Shown one piece after another: positions 1 through 7,299 of a stretch of DNA of 37,217 bases. Source of the DNA: Alphaproteobacteria bacterium (GTDB lineage Bacteria; Pseudomonadota; Alphaproteobacteria; SMXS01). Both the position numbers and the translations under genes were made by a program. The stretch covers positions 1-37,217 of the forward strand of contig SMXS01000030.1 of NCBI GenBank assembly GCA_004356955.1. The letters are read 5' to 3'. The first letter of the stretch is position 1, and each line of letters starts with the position of its first letter. The notes beneath the pieces were generated by a model. That model was not told the DNA's origin, did not search any database, and saw only the letters and a program-made list of their open reading frames with translations.

Positions 1-138
1 CGAAGAACCTATTCCGTCTACGAAGCTGCGTACCGAGACCAGAGTGGTGAAATCAATTCTCGTGATTGCTAGGTGATTGTTAATACAAAAAATTCGCCGA
101 TGATAAATTCATATACGAACCTAACTAGTTGAAAAAAA
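1..138. other. AT-rich stretch downstream of tRNA-Arg
   Basis: No complete gene is visible. The stretch is noticeably more AT-rich than the rest of the window and contains the 8-bp palindrome AACTAGTT. Plus-strand frame 1 is open from base 1 to a TAG at 70-72 (about 23 codons). It could be the tail of a gene entering from the left, but the piece is too short to identify and may be chance. Confidence 0.4.
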
Positions 139-215
139 TGGTGATCCCGGCGGGATTCGAACCCACGACCCCCAGATTAGGAATCTGGTGCTCTATCCTA
201 CTGAGCTACGGGACC
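139..215 (-). tRNA. tRNA-Arg (anticodon CCU)
   Basis: Read on the minus strand this is a complete 77-nt tRNA. The 7-bp acceptor stem GGTCCCG/CGGGATC has one G-U pair. The anticodon arm is CCAGA-TTCCTAA-TCTGG, giving anticodon CCT, which reads the arginine codon AGG. The T arm contains GGTTCGAATCC, the discriminator is A, and the CCA end is encoded. A run of seven T follows the CCA directly and may end the transcript. The SDR gene lies 56 bp upstream on the same strand, so co-transcription is possible. Confidence 0.97.
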
Positions 216-271
216 ACTAACGTTCTAATAGGTCGCTGCGCTGGTCTTGGCAACTGCGCCGACCGCCCCAA

Positions 272-1051
272 TTACATCGTCACGTTGATCTGGCCGCCAT
301 CCATCAGGACGTTCTGGCCGGCCATATAGCCGACATATTGACTGCATAGGAATGCGCACATGGCACCAAATTCGTCTGGGTTGCCAAAGCGACCGGCGGG
401 GATTTGGGCGGTGAAGTTTTTAGACACCTCGTCCAGCGACTGGTCATTGGCCTCAGCGGTTGCCCGCATAGGGGCCAGCAGGCGATCGGTGGCGAACATG
501 CCGGGCAACAGATTGTTGATGATCACATTATGCTGCACTACTTCGCGCGCCAGGCCGGCTATAAAACCGGTAAGACCGCCGCGGGCCCCGTTTGAGAGGC
601 CCAGGATCGCTATGGGCGCTTTGACCGAACTGGATGTTATATTAACCACCCGGCCAAAGCCGCGTTCGATCATGCCATCGATGGTGGCCTTGATCATCTC
701 GATGGTGGCCAGCATATTGGAATCGAGAGCCGAAATCCAGTCGTCGCGGGTCCAGTCACGGAAATCCCCCGGGGGCGGGCCGCCGCAATTATTGACCAAA
801 ATGTCCGGGTCGGGGCACACGGCCAGAATGGCCTCGCGCCCTTCGACGGTCGACACATCGGCAACCACTATTGTGACATTTGCGCCGGTTTCCTGGCGGA
901 TTTCCTCGGCCGCAGCCTCCAGCGTTTCTACCGTACGGGCTGATATCACCAGGTTAACCCCTTCGCGGCCCAGCGCCATGGCGCTGGCTTTGCCCAGGCC
1001 CTTGCTGGCGGCGTTGACGATGGCCGTGCGGCCTTTGATTCCTAAATCCAT
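272..1051 (-). CDS. SDR-family protein with degenerate active site
   Basis: This 259-residue protein is a full-length short-chain dehydrogenase/reductase with a Rossmann fold. The nucleotide-binding loop is AASKGLGKA (residues 14-22) and the NNxGG segment is NNCGG (87-91). Aligned with FabG, the catalytic Ser is kept (Ser140 in NITSSS). The YxxxK pair is replaced: the Tyr position is Ser153 and the Lys position is Arg157 (SNGAR). Annotated 3-oxoacyl-ACP-reductase-like SDR branches with such changes exist, but their substrate is unclear. The ATG is preceded by GGAGAGAA at good spacing. The gene is divergent from the SNase-like gene and sits just upstream of tRNA-Arg. The fold is certain; the activity is not. 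Confidence 0.9.
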   Translation of the reverse strand: MDLGIKGRTAIVNAASKGLGKASAMALGREGVNLVISARTVETLEAAAEEIRQETGANVTIVVADVSTVEGREAILAVCPDPDILVNNCGGPPPGDFRDWTRDDWISALDSNMLATIEMIKATIDGMIERGFGRVVNITSSSVKAPIAILGLSNGARGGLTGFIAGLAREVVQHNVIINNLLPGMFATDRLLAPMRATAEANDQSLDEVSKNFTAQIPAGRFGNPDEFGAMCAFLCSQYVGYMAGQNVLMDGGQINVTM

Positions 1052-1139
1052 AAGTTCTCTCCACTATTTGTTTGCAGACTAACCCGGCGGGTCGAGGAAG
1101 TTAAAGCGCCAATGCATCAGAAATGATACTTAGGCATTT

Positions 1140-2027
1140 ATGGAGCGCATTTTCTCGACCATCGGCAAAATTGTTGTTGGCCTCTTGGCCCTGTGGGGCG
1201 CGTGGTCCCTGATTCAACCGCTTTTGCGCGAAGCGCCTGTCGAACTCAAACCCACGGCTGCCGTTGATCCTGCGCCCATTCAGGCCCCAGATCAGCCAAA
1301 TATTGATCAGCCAGTCATAGATCAGCCGATAGTAGCGAGAGTTGTCCGCGTTATCGATGGCGACACGGTCAGGCTGGCGAACGGACGCGAGGTCCGCATG
1401 ACCGGTATTCAAGCCCCCAAGCTGCCACTGGGGCGCGAGGGGTTCCGCAAATGGCCTTTGGCTGACGAGGCCAAGCGGCACCTGGAAATTCTGGTGTCAG
1501 ATCAACAAGTGCGCATAGTACCCGGTGAAAACCCCCAGGATCGTTGGGGCCGGATATTGGCGCAGATCTATAATGAACAAGACGTCTGGTTGCAGTCTGC
1601 AATGTTGGAAGCGGGCCTGGCGCGGGTCTATACATTTGCGGACAATGACAGGCACGCCGATGCCCTTTATGCCGCCGAAGCAAAGGCCCGTGCGGCGAAC
1701 AAGGGGATCTGGCACCTGGACTATTATGCGGTGCTGACGCCCCTGCAGGCCGTTGGCAGGGCGGATTCTTTCCAGCTTGTCGAAGGGCGCATTGTTGATC
1801 TGGCCAATGTGCGCGGGCGCGTGTATCTGAACTTTGGTGAAGACTATAAAACAGACTTCACCATATCGATCGCCAGCCCCGTGCGCCGTGCTTTTAAGAA
1901 AGCGGGCATCGATCTGATGGGGCTGCAGGGTAGCCGGGTGCGGGTGCGTGGCTGGTTGCGAGACTGGAACGGCCCCATGATCGAGCTGACCCATCCAGCG
2001 CAATTGGAACTGTTAGAGCCCTCGTAG
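1140..2027 (+). CDS. Membrane-anchored SNase-like (thermonuclease-fold) protein
   Basis: The 295-residue protein begins with one hydrophobic segment (residues 8-28, signal anchor or signal peptide). A Pro/Asp/Gln-rich linker repeating DQP follows at about 50-63. The SNase domain spans about 65-195, and an extra beta-rich C-terminal region runs to the end. Compared with Staphylococcus nuclease, Asp21 (D75 in IDGDT), Arg35 (R86) and Arg87 (R138) are kept. Asp40 is replaced by Gln91 and the general base Glu43 by Lys94 (GIQAPK). Classical calcium-dependent nuclease chemistry is therefore doubtful, and a nucleic-acid-binding role is possible. A TAGG lies 6 nt before the ATG. Confidence 0.85.
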   Translation: MERIFSTIGKIVVGLLALWGAWSLIQPLLREAPVELKPTAAVDPAPIQAPDQPNIDQPVIDQPIVARVVRVIDGDTVRLANGREVRMTGIQAPKLPLGREGFRKWPLADEAKRHLEILVSDQQVRIVPGENPQDRWGRILAQIYNEQDVWLQSAMLEAGLARVYTFADNDRHADALYAAEAKARAANKGIWHLDYYAVLTPLQAVGRADSFQLVEGRIVDLANVRGRVYLNFGEDYKTDFTISIASPVRRAFKKAGIDLMGLQGSRVRVRGWLRDWNGPMIELTHPAQLELLEPS

Positions 2028-2046
2028 AACCGTCGGAGCCCTAGCC

Positions 2047-2077
2047 AAAAAAAGGCCCGCCAATAAGGCGAGCCTTT
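2047..2077 (-). terminator. Intrinsic terminator of carD
   Basis: The hairpin AAAGGCCCGCC / GGCGAGCCTTT has 10 of 11 pairs and a 5-nt loop. On the minus strand it is followed by a run of seven T, 20 bp after the carD stop. It may also slow plus-strand transcription leaving the SNase-like gene, where the T run is shorter. Confidence 0.8.
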
Positions 2078-2097
2078 CAAGTGGGATGTGCGCTGTT

Positions 2098-2601
2098 TTA
2101 CGCAGCGCGGATAGTTTCTTCTAGTTTTTCAATGGCAGCCTCTTCGTCGATTTTCTCGACCGCAGCTAATTCGCGGGCCAGACGGCCAATGGCTGATTCA
2201 TAGATCTGTCGTTCGCTGTAAGACTGCTCGGGCTGTTCTTCAGTCCGGTGCAGATCGCGCACAACTTCGGCAATCGAAATTGGGTCACCAGAATTAATCT
2301 TTGCTTCATATTCCTGGGCGCGACGGCTCCACATTGTGCGCTTGATGCGGGCCTTGCCTTGCAGGGTTGTGAATGCCGACCTCATCTTTTCAGGGGAAGA
2401 CAGCGCCCGCAGGTTCAACTGCTCGACCTTTTGGATTGGCACCCGCAAGGTCATCTTTTCTTTTTCGAAATTGATGACGTACAGGTTCAGTTCCGTCCCC
2501 TCATAGGTTTCGGTTTCGATATTGTTCACGCGGCCTACACCATGGGTTGGGTAGACGATGTATTCACCCTTGCGGAACTTTCTAACTGGTTTCTTAGCCA
2601 C
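2098..2601 (-). CDS. carD: CarD/CdnL-family transcription regulator
   Basis: The 167-residue protein binds the RNA polymerase beta subunit and stabilises open promoter complexes in this family. The N-terminal RNAP-interacting domain starts at about residue 8 with FRKGEYIVYPTHGVGRV. A helical C-terminal DNA-binding domain follows. The length is typical of alphaproteobacterial CarD. The start is GTG, preceded by AGGAG about 9 nt upstream. The gene has its own leader of roughly 200 bp, its own terminator, and lies next to fdxA as in many alphaproteobacteria. Confidence 0.95.
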   Translation of the reverse strand: MAKKPVRKFRKGEYIVYPTHGVGRVNNIETETYEGTELNLYVINFEKEKMTLRVPIQKVEQLNLRALSSPEKMRSAFTTLQGKARIKRTMWSRRAQEYEAKINSGDPISIAEVVRDLHRTEEQPEQSYSERQIYESAIGRLARELAAVEKIDEEAAIEKLEETIRAA

Positions 2602-2812
2602 TCTCTCTCACTCCTAGATTGCCTTCGGCCAAATTAGTGACGCACCAAACGTCACGCTTGGACTCGCGGTCTTACTTATCTGTCGTGGTTGACTGCTTTT
2701 GGGGATCAAAGCGTCTCTGCATTCAAGCGAGGACTGGCTTTCAATCTGGTGCAGGCCATACTCCACCATCAGCGCACTATGCACTGTAGATCCGACCATA
2801 TCACAAAAACGC
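2602..2812. other. carD leader / intergenic region
   Basis: This gene-free stretch separates carD from the fdxA terminator and should hold the carD promoter. I see no strong -35/-10 pair. The clear structure is a perfect 6-bp inverted repeat at 2637-2655. The 69-codon ORF on the minus strand has no recognisable protein signature and is not called. Confidence 0.5.
2637..2655 (-). promoter_or_regulatory. Perfect inverted repeat in carD leader
   Basis: GTGACG-CACCAAA-CGTCAC is a perfect 6-bp inverted repeat with a 7-nt centre, ending 36 bp upstream of the carD GTG. It could be an operator or an RNA hairpin in the 5' leader. No T run follows it, so it is not a terminator. Confidence 0.35.
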
Positions 2813-2843
2813 AAAAAAATCACCCCTAATTGTTTCAGGGGTG
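2813..2843 (-). terminator. Intrinsic terminator after fdxA
   Basis: On the minus strand the stem CACCCC/GGGGTG (6 bp, 11-nt loop) is followed by A and seven T. It closes the helicase-S4-TerB-fdxA operon. Confidence 0.8.
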
Positions 2844-2877
2844 GGACGGGCTCGCCAGCTTGGGGGGACTAAGACCT

Positions 2878-2896
2878 GGCGGGCTCAGGGCCCGCC
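2878..2896 (-). terminator. GC-rich hairpin just after fdxA stop
   Basis: GGCGGGC and GCCCGCC form a perfect 7-bp stem with a 5-nt loop, 15 bp past the fdxA stop. It has no T run, so it may protect the mRNA 3' end or act with the terminator about 35 bp further on. Confidence 0.5.
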
Positions 2897-2911
2897 AAGA
2901 TCGGTGATCAA

Positions 2912-3241
2912 CTAGCCAGGATTGGTGCTGAAATATTTATCGTACTTGCCAGCTTCGTCTTTGACGTCGTCGGCACCGGGAAGCATATCTTTCTTTTCAG
3001 TCAGATTTGGCCACTCTTCAGCAAACTTGGTGTTGACTTCCAGCCACTTTTCCATGCCGTCTTCGGTGTCGGGCACGATGGCCTCTGCCGGGCATTCTGG
3101 TTCGCATACGCCACAGTCGATGCATTCGTCAGGATGGATCACCAGCATGTTTTCGCCTTCGTAAAAGCAGTCCACAGGGCAGACTTCTACGCAGTCAGTG
3201 TACTTACACTTGATGCAGGCTTCCGTAACGATATAGGTCAT
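2912..3241 (-). CDS. fdxA: 7Fe ferredoxin FdxA
   Basis: The 109-residue ferredoxin carries one [3Fe-4S] and one [4Fe-4S] cluster and moves electrons in the cytoplasm. The cysteine pattern [14 protein letters not shown] (C9, C12, C17, C21) and the second motif [12 protein letters not shown] are both intact. The acidic C-terminal tail is typical of this family. The ATG has GAGGAA a few bases upstream. The gene starts 14 bp after terB ends and is last in the helicase operon; two hairpins follow it. Confidence 0.96.
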   Translation of the reverse strand: MTYIVTEACIKCKYTDCVEVCPVDCFYEGENMLVIHPDECIDCGVCEPECPAEAIVPDTEDGMEKWLEVNTKFAEEWPNLTEKKDMLPGADDVKDEAGKYDKYFSTNPG

Positions 3242-3255
3242 TGCTTCCTCATATT

Positions 3256-3720
3256 TTATTGTTCAGCGCTTAATCGTTGCAACACTCGTTTGCGCGCGTC
3301 ACCTCTGTCTCGATCAGAGACATAAATCAACCCGGCTATGCGACGCAACAAGTTTGATTCATGCGCATGTAACGTGCCGTCTGAATAGACCACTTCCCAA
3401 AGCAGTTCAATCAATTCCACGCGCTCTTCTTCAGAGAATCTGTCTTTGATTGTTTTGGTATATCGATGCAGACTTACCGACCACTCGTGTTGGTCTTGCG
3501 CCATGGCGAACAGGTCCTGACTTTCGGTTTCGCTAAGCGAAAAGCGCCCGGCCAGCAGGCGTTTTACGGCTGCTATTTCTTCCTCGACAACTTCGCCATC
3601 CAGATTGATGGCCTCGACCATCAGAACAGCGGCGGCTAGATGTAACTCGTCGGTATGAGACTGCTCGGGTGCCGCGTCGTCGTCAGCGCGGGCGAATAAC
3701 TTGGATAGGGATTTTAGCAC
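3256..3720 (-). CDS. TerB-family protein
   Basis: This 154-residue cytoplasmic protein carries a TerB-like all-helical domain from about residue 25 to the end. Typical segments are [21 protein letters not shown], where acidic residues could bind metal, and [16 protein letters not shown]. The role is unknown; the family was named from tellurite-resistance loci but is widespread as a single stress-related gene. The start is GTG directly after the S4 gene's stop, implying translational coupling. It sits between the S4 gene and fdxA in one operon. Confidence 0.88.
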   Translation of the reverse strand: MLKSLSKLFARADDDAAPEQSHTDELHLAAAVLMVEAINLDGEVVEEEIAAVKRLLAGRFSLSETESQDLFAMAQDQHEWSVSLHRYTKTIKDRFSEEERVELIELLWEVVYSDGTLHAHESNLLRRIAGLIYVSDRDRGDARKRVLQRLSAEQ

Positions 3721-4053
3721 TTAGTTGCCTCCGGGTTCACTGTGGTCTTCAAGGATAACGAGATCTTCATACAGGCTTTGGGCCTCCACTGCAGGGCCAC
3801 GGCGTTCGCCAAGGGCGGCTACCTGATAGATGCGGACATCATGATGGCGAACAAAGGTCAGGACGTCCCCAACGCGGATCGCCGCACCCGGTTTGGTAAC
3901 GCGCTGGCGGTTAACCCGAACTTTGCCCTTCGACACAAAAGCCGTCGCCTGGGTGCGGGACTTGAACACGCGGGCATACCATAGCCATTTATCGATGCGG
4001 ATGCTTGGCAGAGGGCCAGGTTCAGAGTGAGGGCCAGATGCGCGCCGGGTCAT
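3721..4053 (-). CDS. S4-domain RNA-binding protein (Hsp15-like)
   Basis: The 110-residue protein has an S4 RNA-binding fold (about residues 17-70) with RIDKWLWYARVFKSRTQA and the second motif GKVRVNRQRVTKPG. This resembles Hsp15/HslR, which in E. coli binds stalled 50S subunits carrying peptidyl-tRNA. The ATG overlaps the helicase stop by 4 bp, so translation is coupled. Pairing with an RNA helicase suggests a shared RNA or ribosome role, which is inference. Confidence 0.9.
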   Translation of the reverse strand: MTRRASGPHSEPGPLPSIRIDKWLWYARVFKSRTQATAFVSKGKVRVNRQRVTKPGAAIRVGDVLTFVRHHDVRIYQVAALGERRGPAVEAQSLYEDLVILEDHSEPGGN

Positions 4054-7000
4054 GCCTGTTTTTTGGCTCCATCATTTTTACCCCTTTTGCTTTTATTGCG
4101 ACTGCTTTGTCGACGGTCAGCCTCCATGGATTTTTTGAGATCCATCAGGCCCGCGAAAGGTGAATCGGGTGAATATTCTGGCTGGCGTTTCTGAGGTCGT
4201 CGATTATTGCCACGCTGCTGGCCGTTGCCGTTTTTGGGCCCGTTTTTGGGCCTGCCCTGGCGCTCGTTGGCCCCGCCCTGGCGCTCGTTGGAACGTGCCT
4301 GGGGGCGTTCCTGGCGCGATTTGCCTCTGGGACCATCTGTGCGTGTTTTTGGCCTGCTTGACCGACGACGTTCAACAGGGCGGGATCGCACATAAAGTGG
4401 CCCTAATTCTGCAGGGGCCTCGGGCACGGGTTCACTGGCATCGGGTGTAGGCTCAGGGGCCTCTGATTTCACCTCTGCACGCTCAGTTTCATCCTTTTCC
4501 ACAGTGGTTTTCTCAGTGGTTTTCGCAGCGGTTTCCGCAGTGGTTTCCACAGTGGTTTCCACAGCGGTCTCCGCAGTTTTGGCTGACGCTTCGGGTTCTT
4601 CGGTCGCCTTTGGTTCTGAAGCAGTTTCTGGTGATTCCGGAGCAGCTTCTGGTGGTTCTGAAGCAGCTTCTTCGGGCTTGTCTTTTGCATCCGCAGGGGC
4701 TTCGAAATAACCGAGCATGTTCAGGATGGCTTTAAAATCATCGCCGCTGCAGCCGACAAAGGACATCATGTCGCTTTCGGCTCTCAATTCGCCTTTTTCG
4801 GCCTTTTCGCGAGCCATGACGGCGACTTTTTCCAACATATCCATGCGAACAGCGCGGGTGCCTGCTTTGCGGAAGCCCGACATCTCGTAATATTCGTCAG
4901 GTTGATCCCCTAGCGGGATCGACGTCAGGCCGGCAATGGGCGTCTCGGGGATCGGGTCGATGCCTTTATGGATAGCCCACAGCACCAGCCGATACAGGCT
5001 TTGTTGCGGCTTTAGCAATGCCGGCATGAAGATCGATACTTCGCCAAACCGAATGCCCAGCTTGCGCAGCAGGGCCCGATCTGCCTGTTCGATTTTACGT
5101 AATTCGTTGCGGACCTTTGATCGCGGCAGGCTGCCGAGGTCTTCCAACATCTGGAATACCAGCCCCCGTGACAGGCCGCTAATCCCGTTCGACGTGTCCG
5201 TGCGCGCCAATTCGTCCCGCAGGCCGTATACGGGCGCCAGGACTTCGCGCAGGTGCTTGGCCAGCCAGGGTTGGACCCGCTGGCTGACGACTTCAAGGGC
5301 ACTACTTTCCAGAAAATCACTGGCCAGAATGGTCACACCAGGTGACAGAGGGTCGCCGCCTGCTGTCAGCTTGGCAATAGAGGCGCCCTTGAAAACAATT
5401 TCACCGATTTCGGGGATCAGGGTAAAGGCATCGTCTTCTGCGGCTTTGATCTCTTCCACCCGTCGGTCAAGCTCGCGCCGCAGGGCCTTGGTCGCGGCGT
5501 TTAACAAGGTGCTGCTTTCGGCGCCTGTTGCGTCTTCATCGACCAGAAAAGTCAGGCCTTCCAGACGACCGACATATTGTCCTTCGACCAACACATCGCT
5601 TTGCCCGTCGACACTGGCGATCAGTGCCCGGTCCGACTGCAGATGCTTCAACAATATCGACGAGCGTTTGTCGACAAAGCGTTCGGTCAGGCGTTCATGC
5701 AGCGCATCGGACAATCTGTCCTCAACGGCCCGGGCCTCGCCACGCCAATGGGCCGGGTCTTCCAGCCAGTCAGCACGGTTCGAAATATACGTCCAGGTGC
5801 GCGTATGGGCGATGCGCTGGGCCAGGGTGTCGATGTCGCCATCGGTGCGATCCAGCTTGGCCAGACGAGCGGAAAACCAGTCATTAGGCAAAATGCCGTC
5901 GTTCTCCATCAAATGGGTATGGATGCGCCCCAGCAAGTCGGCGTGTTCGTCATCCATGGTTTTGCGAAAATCTGGGATCTGGCAAACCTGCCACAACATC
6001 TCGACGGCAGCCGGGCCGCTGACCTTGGCATCCAGCTGGTTGTTCCGCGACATAATTTTCAGCGCGCGCAGATCATCGGCTTCCCGCGCTCGTACTAGCA
6101 GGTCGTTGTCTGACGACCGCTCCAGACTGCCGACAAGAGAGTGGATCGAACTGAAGTCCATCCGGTCATTGCGCCATTGTAGACGGTCTATACGGCGGAA
6201 TTGATGGTTTTCGATCTTGTCGATGGTTTCCTGGTCCATGTCCGTATCGCGACCGGCAAACTCGCCATAGCCATCTGAGATCACGCCAAAGGTTCCGTCA
6301 TTCATGTGACGACCCGCGCGCCCGGCAATTTGCGCTATTTCATGGGCCATCAGCCGACGTTGGCGGGTGCCGTCAAATTTGGTCAGGCTGGCAAAGGCAA
6401 CATGGTTAATCGACATGTTCAGGCCCATGCCAATGGCGTCGGTGGCGACGATATAGTCGACCTCGCCATTTTGATACATGGCTATCTGGGCATTGCGAGT
6501 GCGGGGCGACAGGGCCCCCATGACCACGGCGGCACCGCCTTTCCTGCGGCGGATCAGTTCTGCCAGGGCATAGACGTCATTGGCCGAAAAGGCGACGATG
6601 GCCGACCGGCGGGGCAGGCGGCTTAGTTTTTTAGCGCCGGCATAGGACAGTTTGGAAAAGCGGTTGCGGGTCTCGAACTCGGCCTCGGGGACCAATTTGC
6701 GGATCAATGGCGCGATTGTATCGGACCCCATCACCATGGTTTCTTCGCGCCCACGGGCGTTTAACAGCCGTTGGGTGAAGGTATGGCCCCGATCTTCGTC
6801 GGCGGCCAATTGTATCTCGTCGATGGCCAGGAAGGCGACATCGCGTTCCAGCGGCATGCTCTCGACGGTACAAATCCAATATTGCGGGTTTTTGGGGATG
6901 ATCTTTTCTTCGCCCGTAATCAGGGCGGCAACGCCATGGCCGCGCATCTCGACCACCCGGTCATAGACTTCACGTGCCAACAGGCGCAGCGGCAGACCGA

Positions 7001-7100
7001 TCATGCCCGAGGAGTGCCCAAGCATGCGTTCGATAGCGTAATGTGTTTTACCGGTGTTGGTGGGACCTAGGACGGCGAGAAAGCGGGAATGTTCTGTCAC
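4050..7100 (-). CDS. SUV3/MgpS-like DExH RNA helicase with disordered tail
   Basis: The 1016-residue superfamily 2 helicase resembles mitochondrial SUV3 and rhizobial MgpS. Motif I is GPTNTGKTH (about 12-20), motif II is DEIQ (about 93-96), and motif VI is QIAGRAGRH (about 257-265). The helicase core and a SUV3-type helical region occupy roughly residues 1-780. The remaining 230 residues look disordered: a Glu/Ala/Pro/Thr-rich stretch with four-residue repeats (ETTV, ETTA, KTTE), then a Lys/Arg/Gln/Asn-rich basic end likely to bind RNA. Translation starts at GTG. It is first in the operon with the S4 protein, TerB and FdxA. Confidence 0.92.
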   Translation of the reverse strand: MTEHSRFLAVLGPTNTGKTHYAIERMLGHSSGMIGLPLRLLAREVYDRVVEMRGHGVAALITGEEKIIPKNPQYWICTVESMPLERDVAFLAIDEIQLAADEDRGHTFTQRLLNARGREETMVMGSDTIAPLIRKLVPEAEFETRNRFSKLSYAGAKKLSRLPRRSAIVAFSANDVYALAELIRRRKGGAAVVMGALSPRTRNAQIAMYQNGEVDYIVATDAIGMGLNMSINHVAFASLTKFDGTRQRRLMAHEIAQIAGRAGRHMNDGTFGVISDGYGEFAGRDTDMDQETIDKIENHQFRRIDRLQWRNDRMDFSSIHSLVGSLERSSDNDLLVRAREADDLRALKIMSRNNQLDAKVSGPAAVEMLWQVCQIPDFRKTMDDEHADLLGRIHTHLMENDGILPNDWFSARLAKLDRTDGDIDTLAQRIAHTRTWTYISNRADWLEDPAHWRGEARAVEDRLSDALHERLTERFVDKRSSILLKHLQSDRALIASVDGQSDVLVEGQYVGRLEGLTFLVDEDATGAESSTLLNAATKALRRELDRRVEEIKAAEDDAFTLIPEIGEIVFKGASIAKLTAGGDPLSPGVTILASDFLESSALEVVSQRVQPWLAKHLREVLAPVYGLRDELARTDTSNGISGLSRGLVFQMLEDLGSLPRSKVRNELRKIEQADRALLRKLGIRFGEVSIFMPALLKPQQSLYRLVLWAIHKGIDPIPETPIAGLTSIPLGDQPDEYYEMSGFRKAGTRAVRMDMLEKVAVMAREKAEKGELRAESDMMSFVGCSGDDFKAILNMLGYFEAPADAKDKPEEAASEPPEAAPESPETASEPKATEEPEASAKTAETAVETTVETTAETAAKTTEKTTVEKDETERAEVKSEAPEPTPDASEPVPEAPAELGPLYVRSRPVERRRSSRPKTRTDGPRGKSRQERPQARSNERQGGANERQGRPKNGPKNGNGQQRGNNRRPQKRQPEYSPDSPFAGLMDLKKSMEADRRQSSRNKSKRGKNDGAKKQA
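4501..4584 (-). repeat. 12-bp tandem repeat inside helicase gene
   Basis: Six to seven imperfect copies of a 12-bp unit (consensus gCAGTGGTTTCC on the plus strand) run head to tail. On the coding strand each unit gives four residues of the ETTV/ETTA/KTTE type in the disordered tail. Changes in copy number would keep the frame. Confidence 0.85.
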
Positions 7101-7299
7101 GTTTTGTTACTTTACCTGTAAGGGCGCGCCTTCCTGGAAAGGCCCGCAGCTTGTTTTGGGTGACTCTGACCTCAGAGCCGATTCGTACGGCCACTATGCC
7201 CAAAATGTCGCCAAATTGAAAAGGGTATAAAACAGTCTTTGTCAGGCCGGGCCAAAGCTCTGTATGGTTTCGCAAATTCATATCAATTGAGGAAACACT

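Noticed and set aside
360-1082. 240-aa plus-strand ORF
   Set aside because: Antisense shadow of the SDR gene; low-complexity Arg/Ser/Ala composition and no family motif.
2614-2823. 69-aa minus-strand ORF in the carD leader
   Set aside because: Runs into the fdxA terminator, has no SD or motif, and is probably chance.
4936-6204. 422-aa plus-strand ORF
   Set aside because: Antisense to the SUV3-like helicase, Ser/Arg-rich, no recognisable domain.
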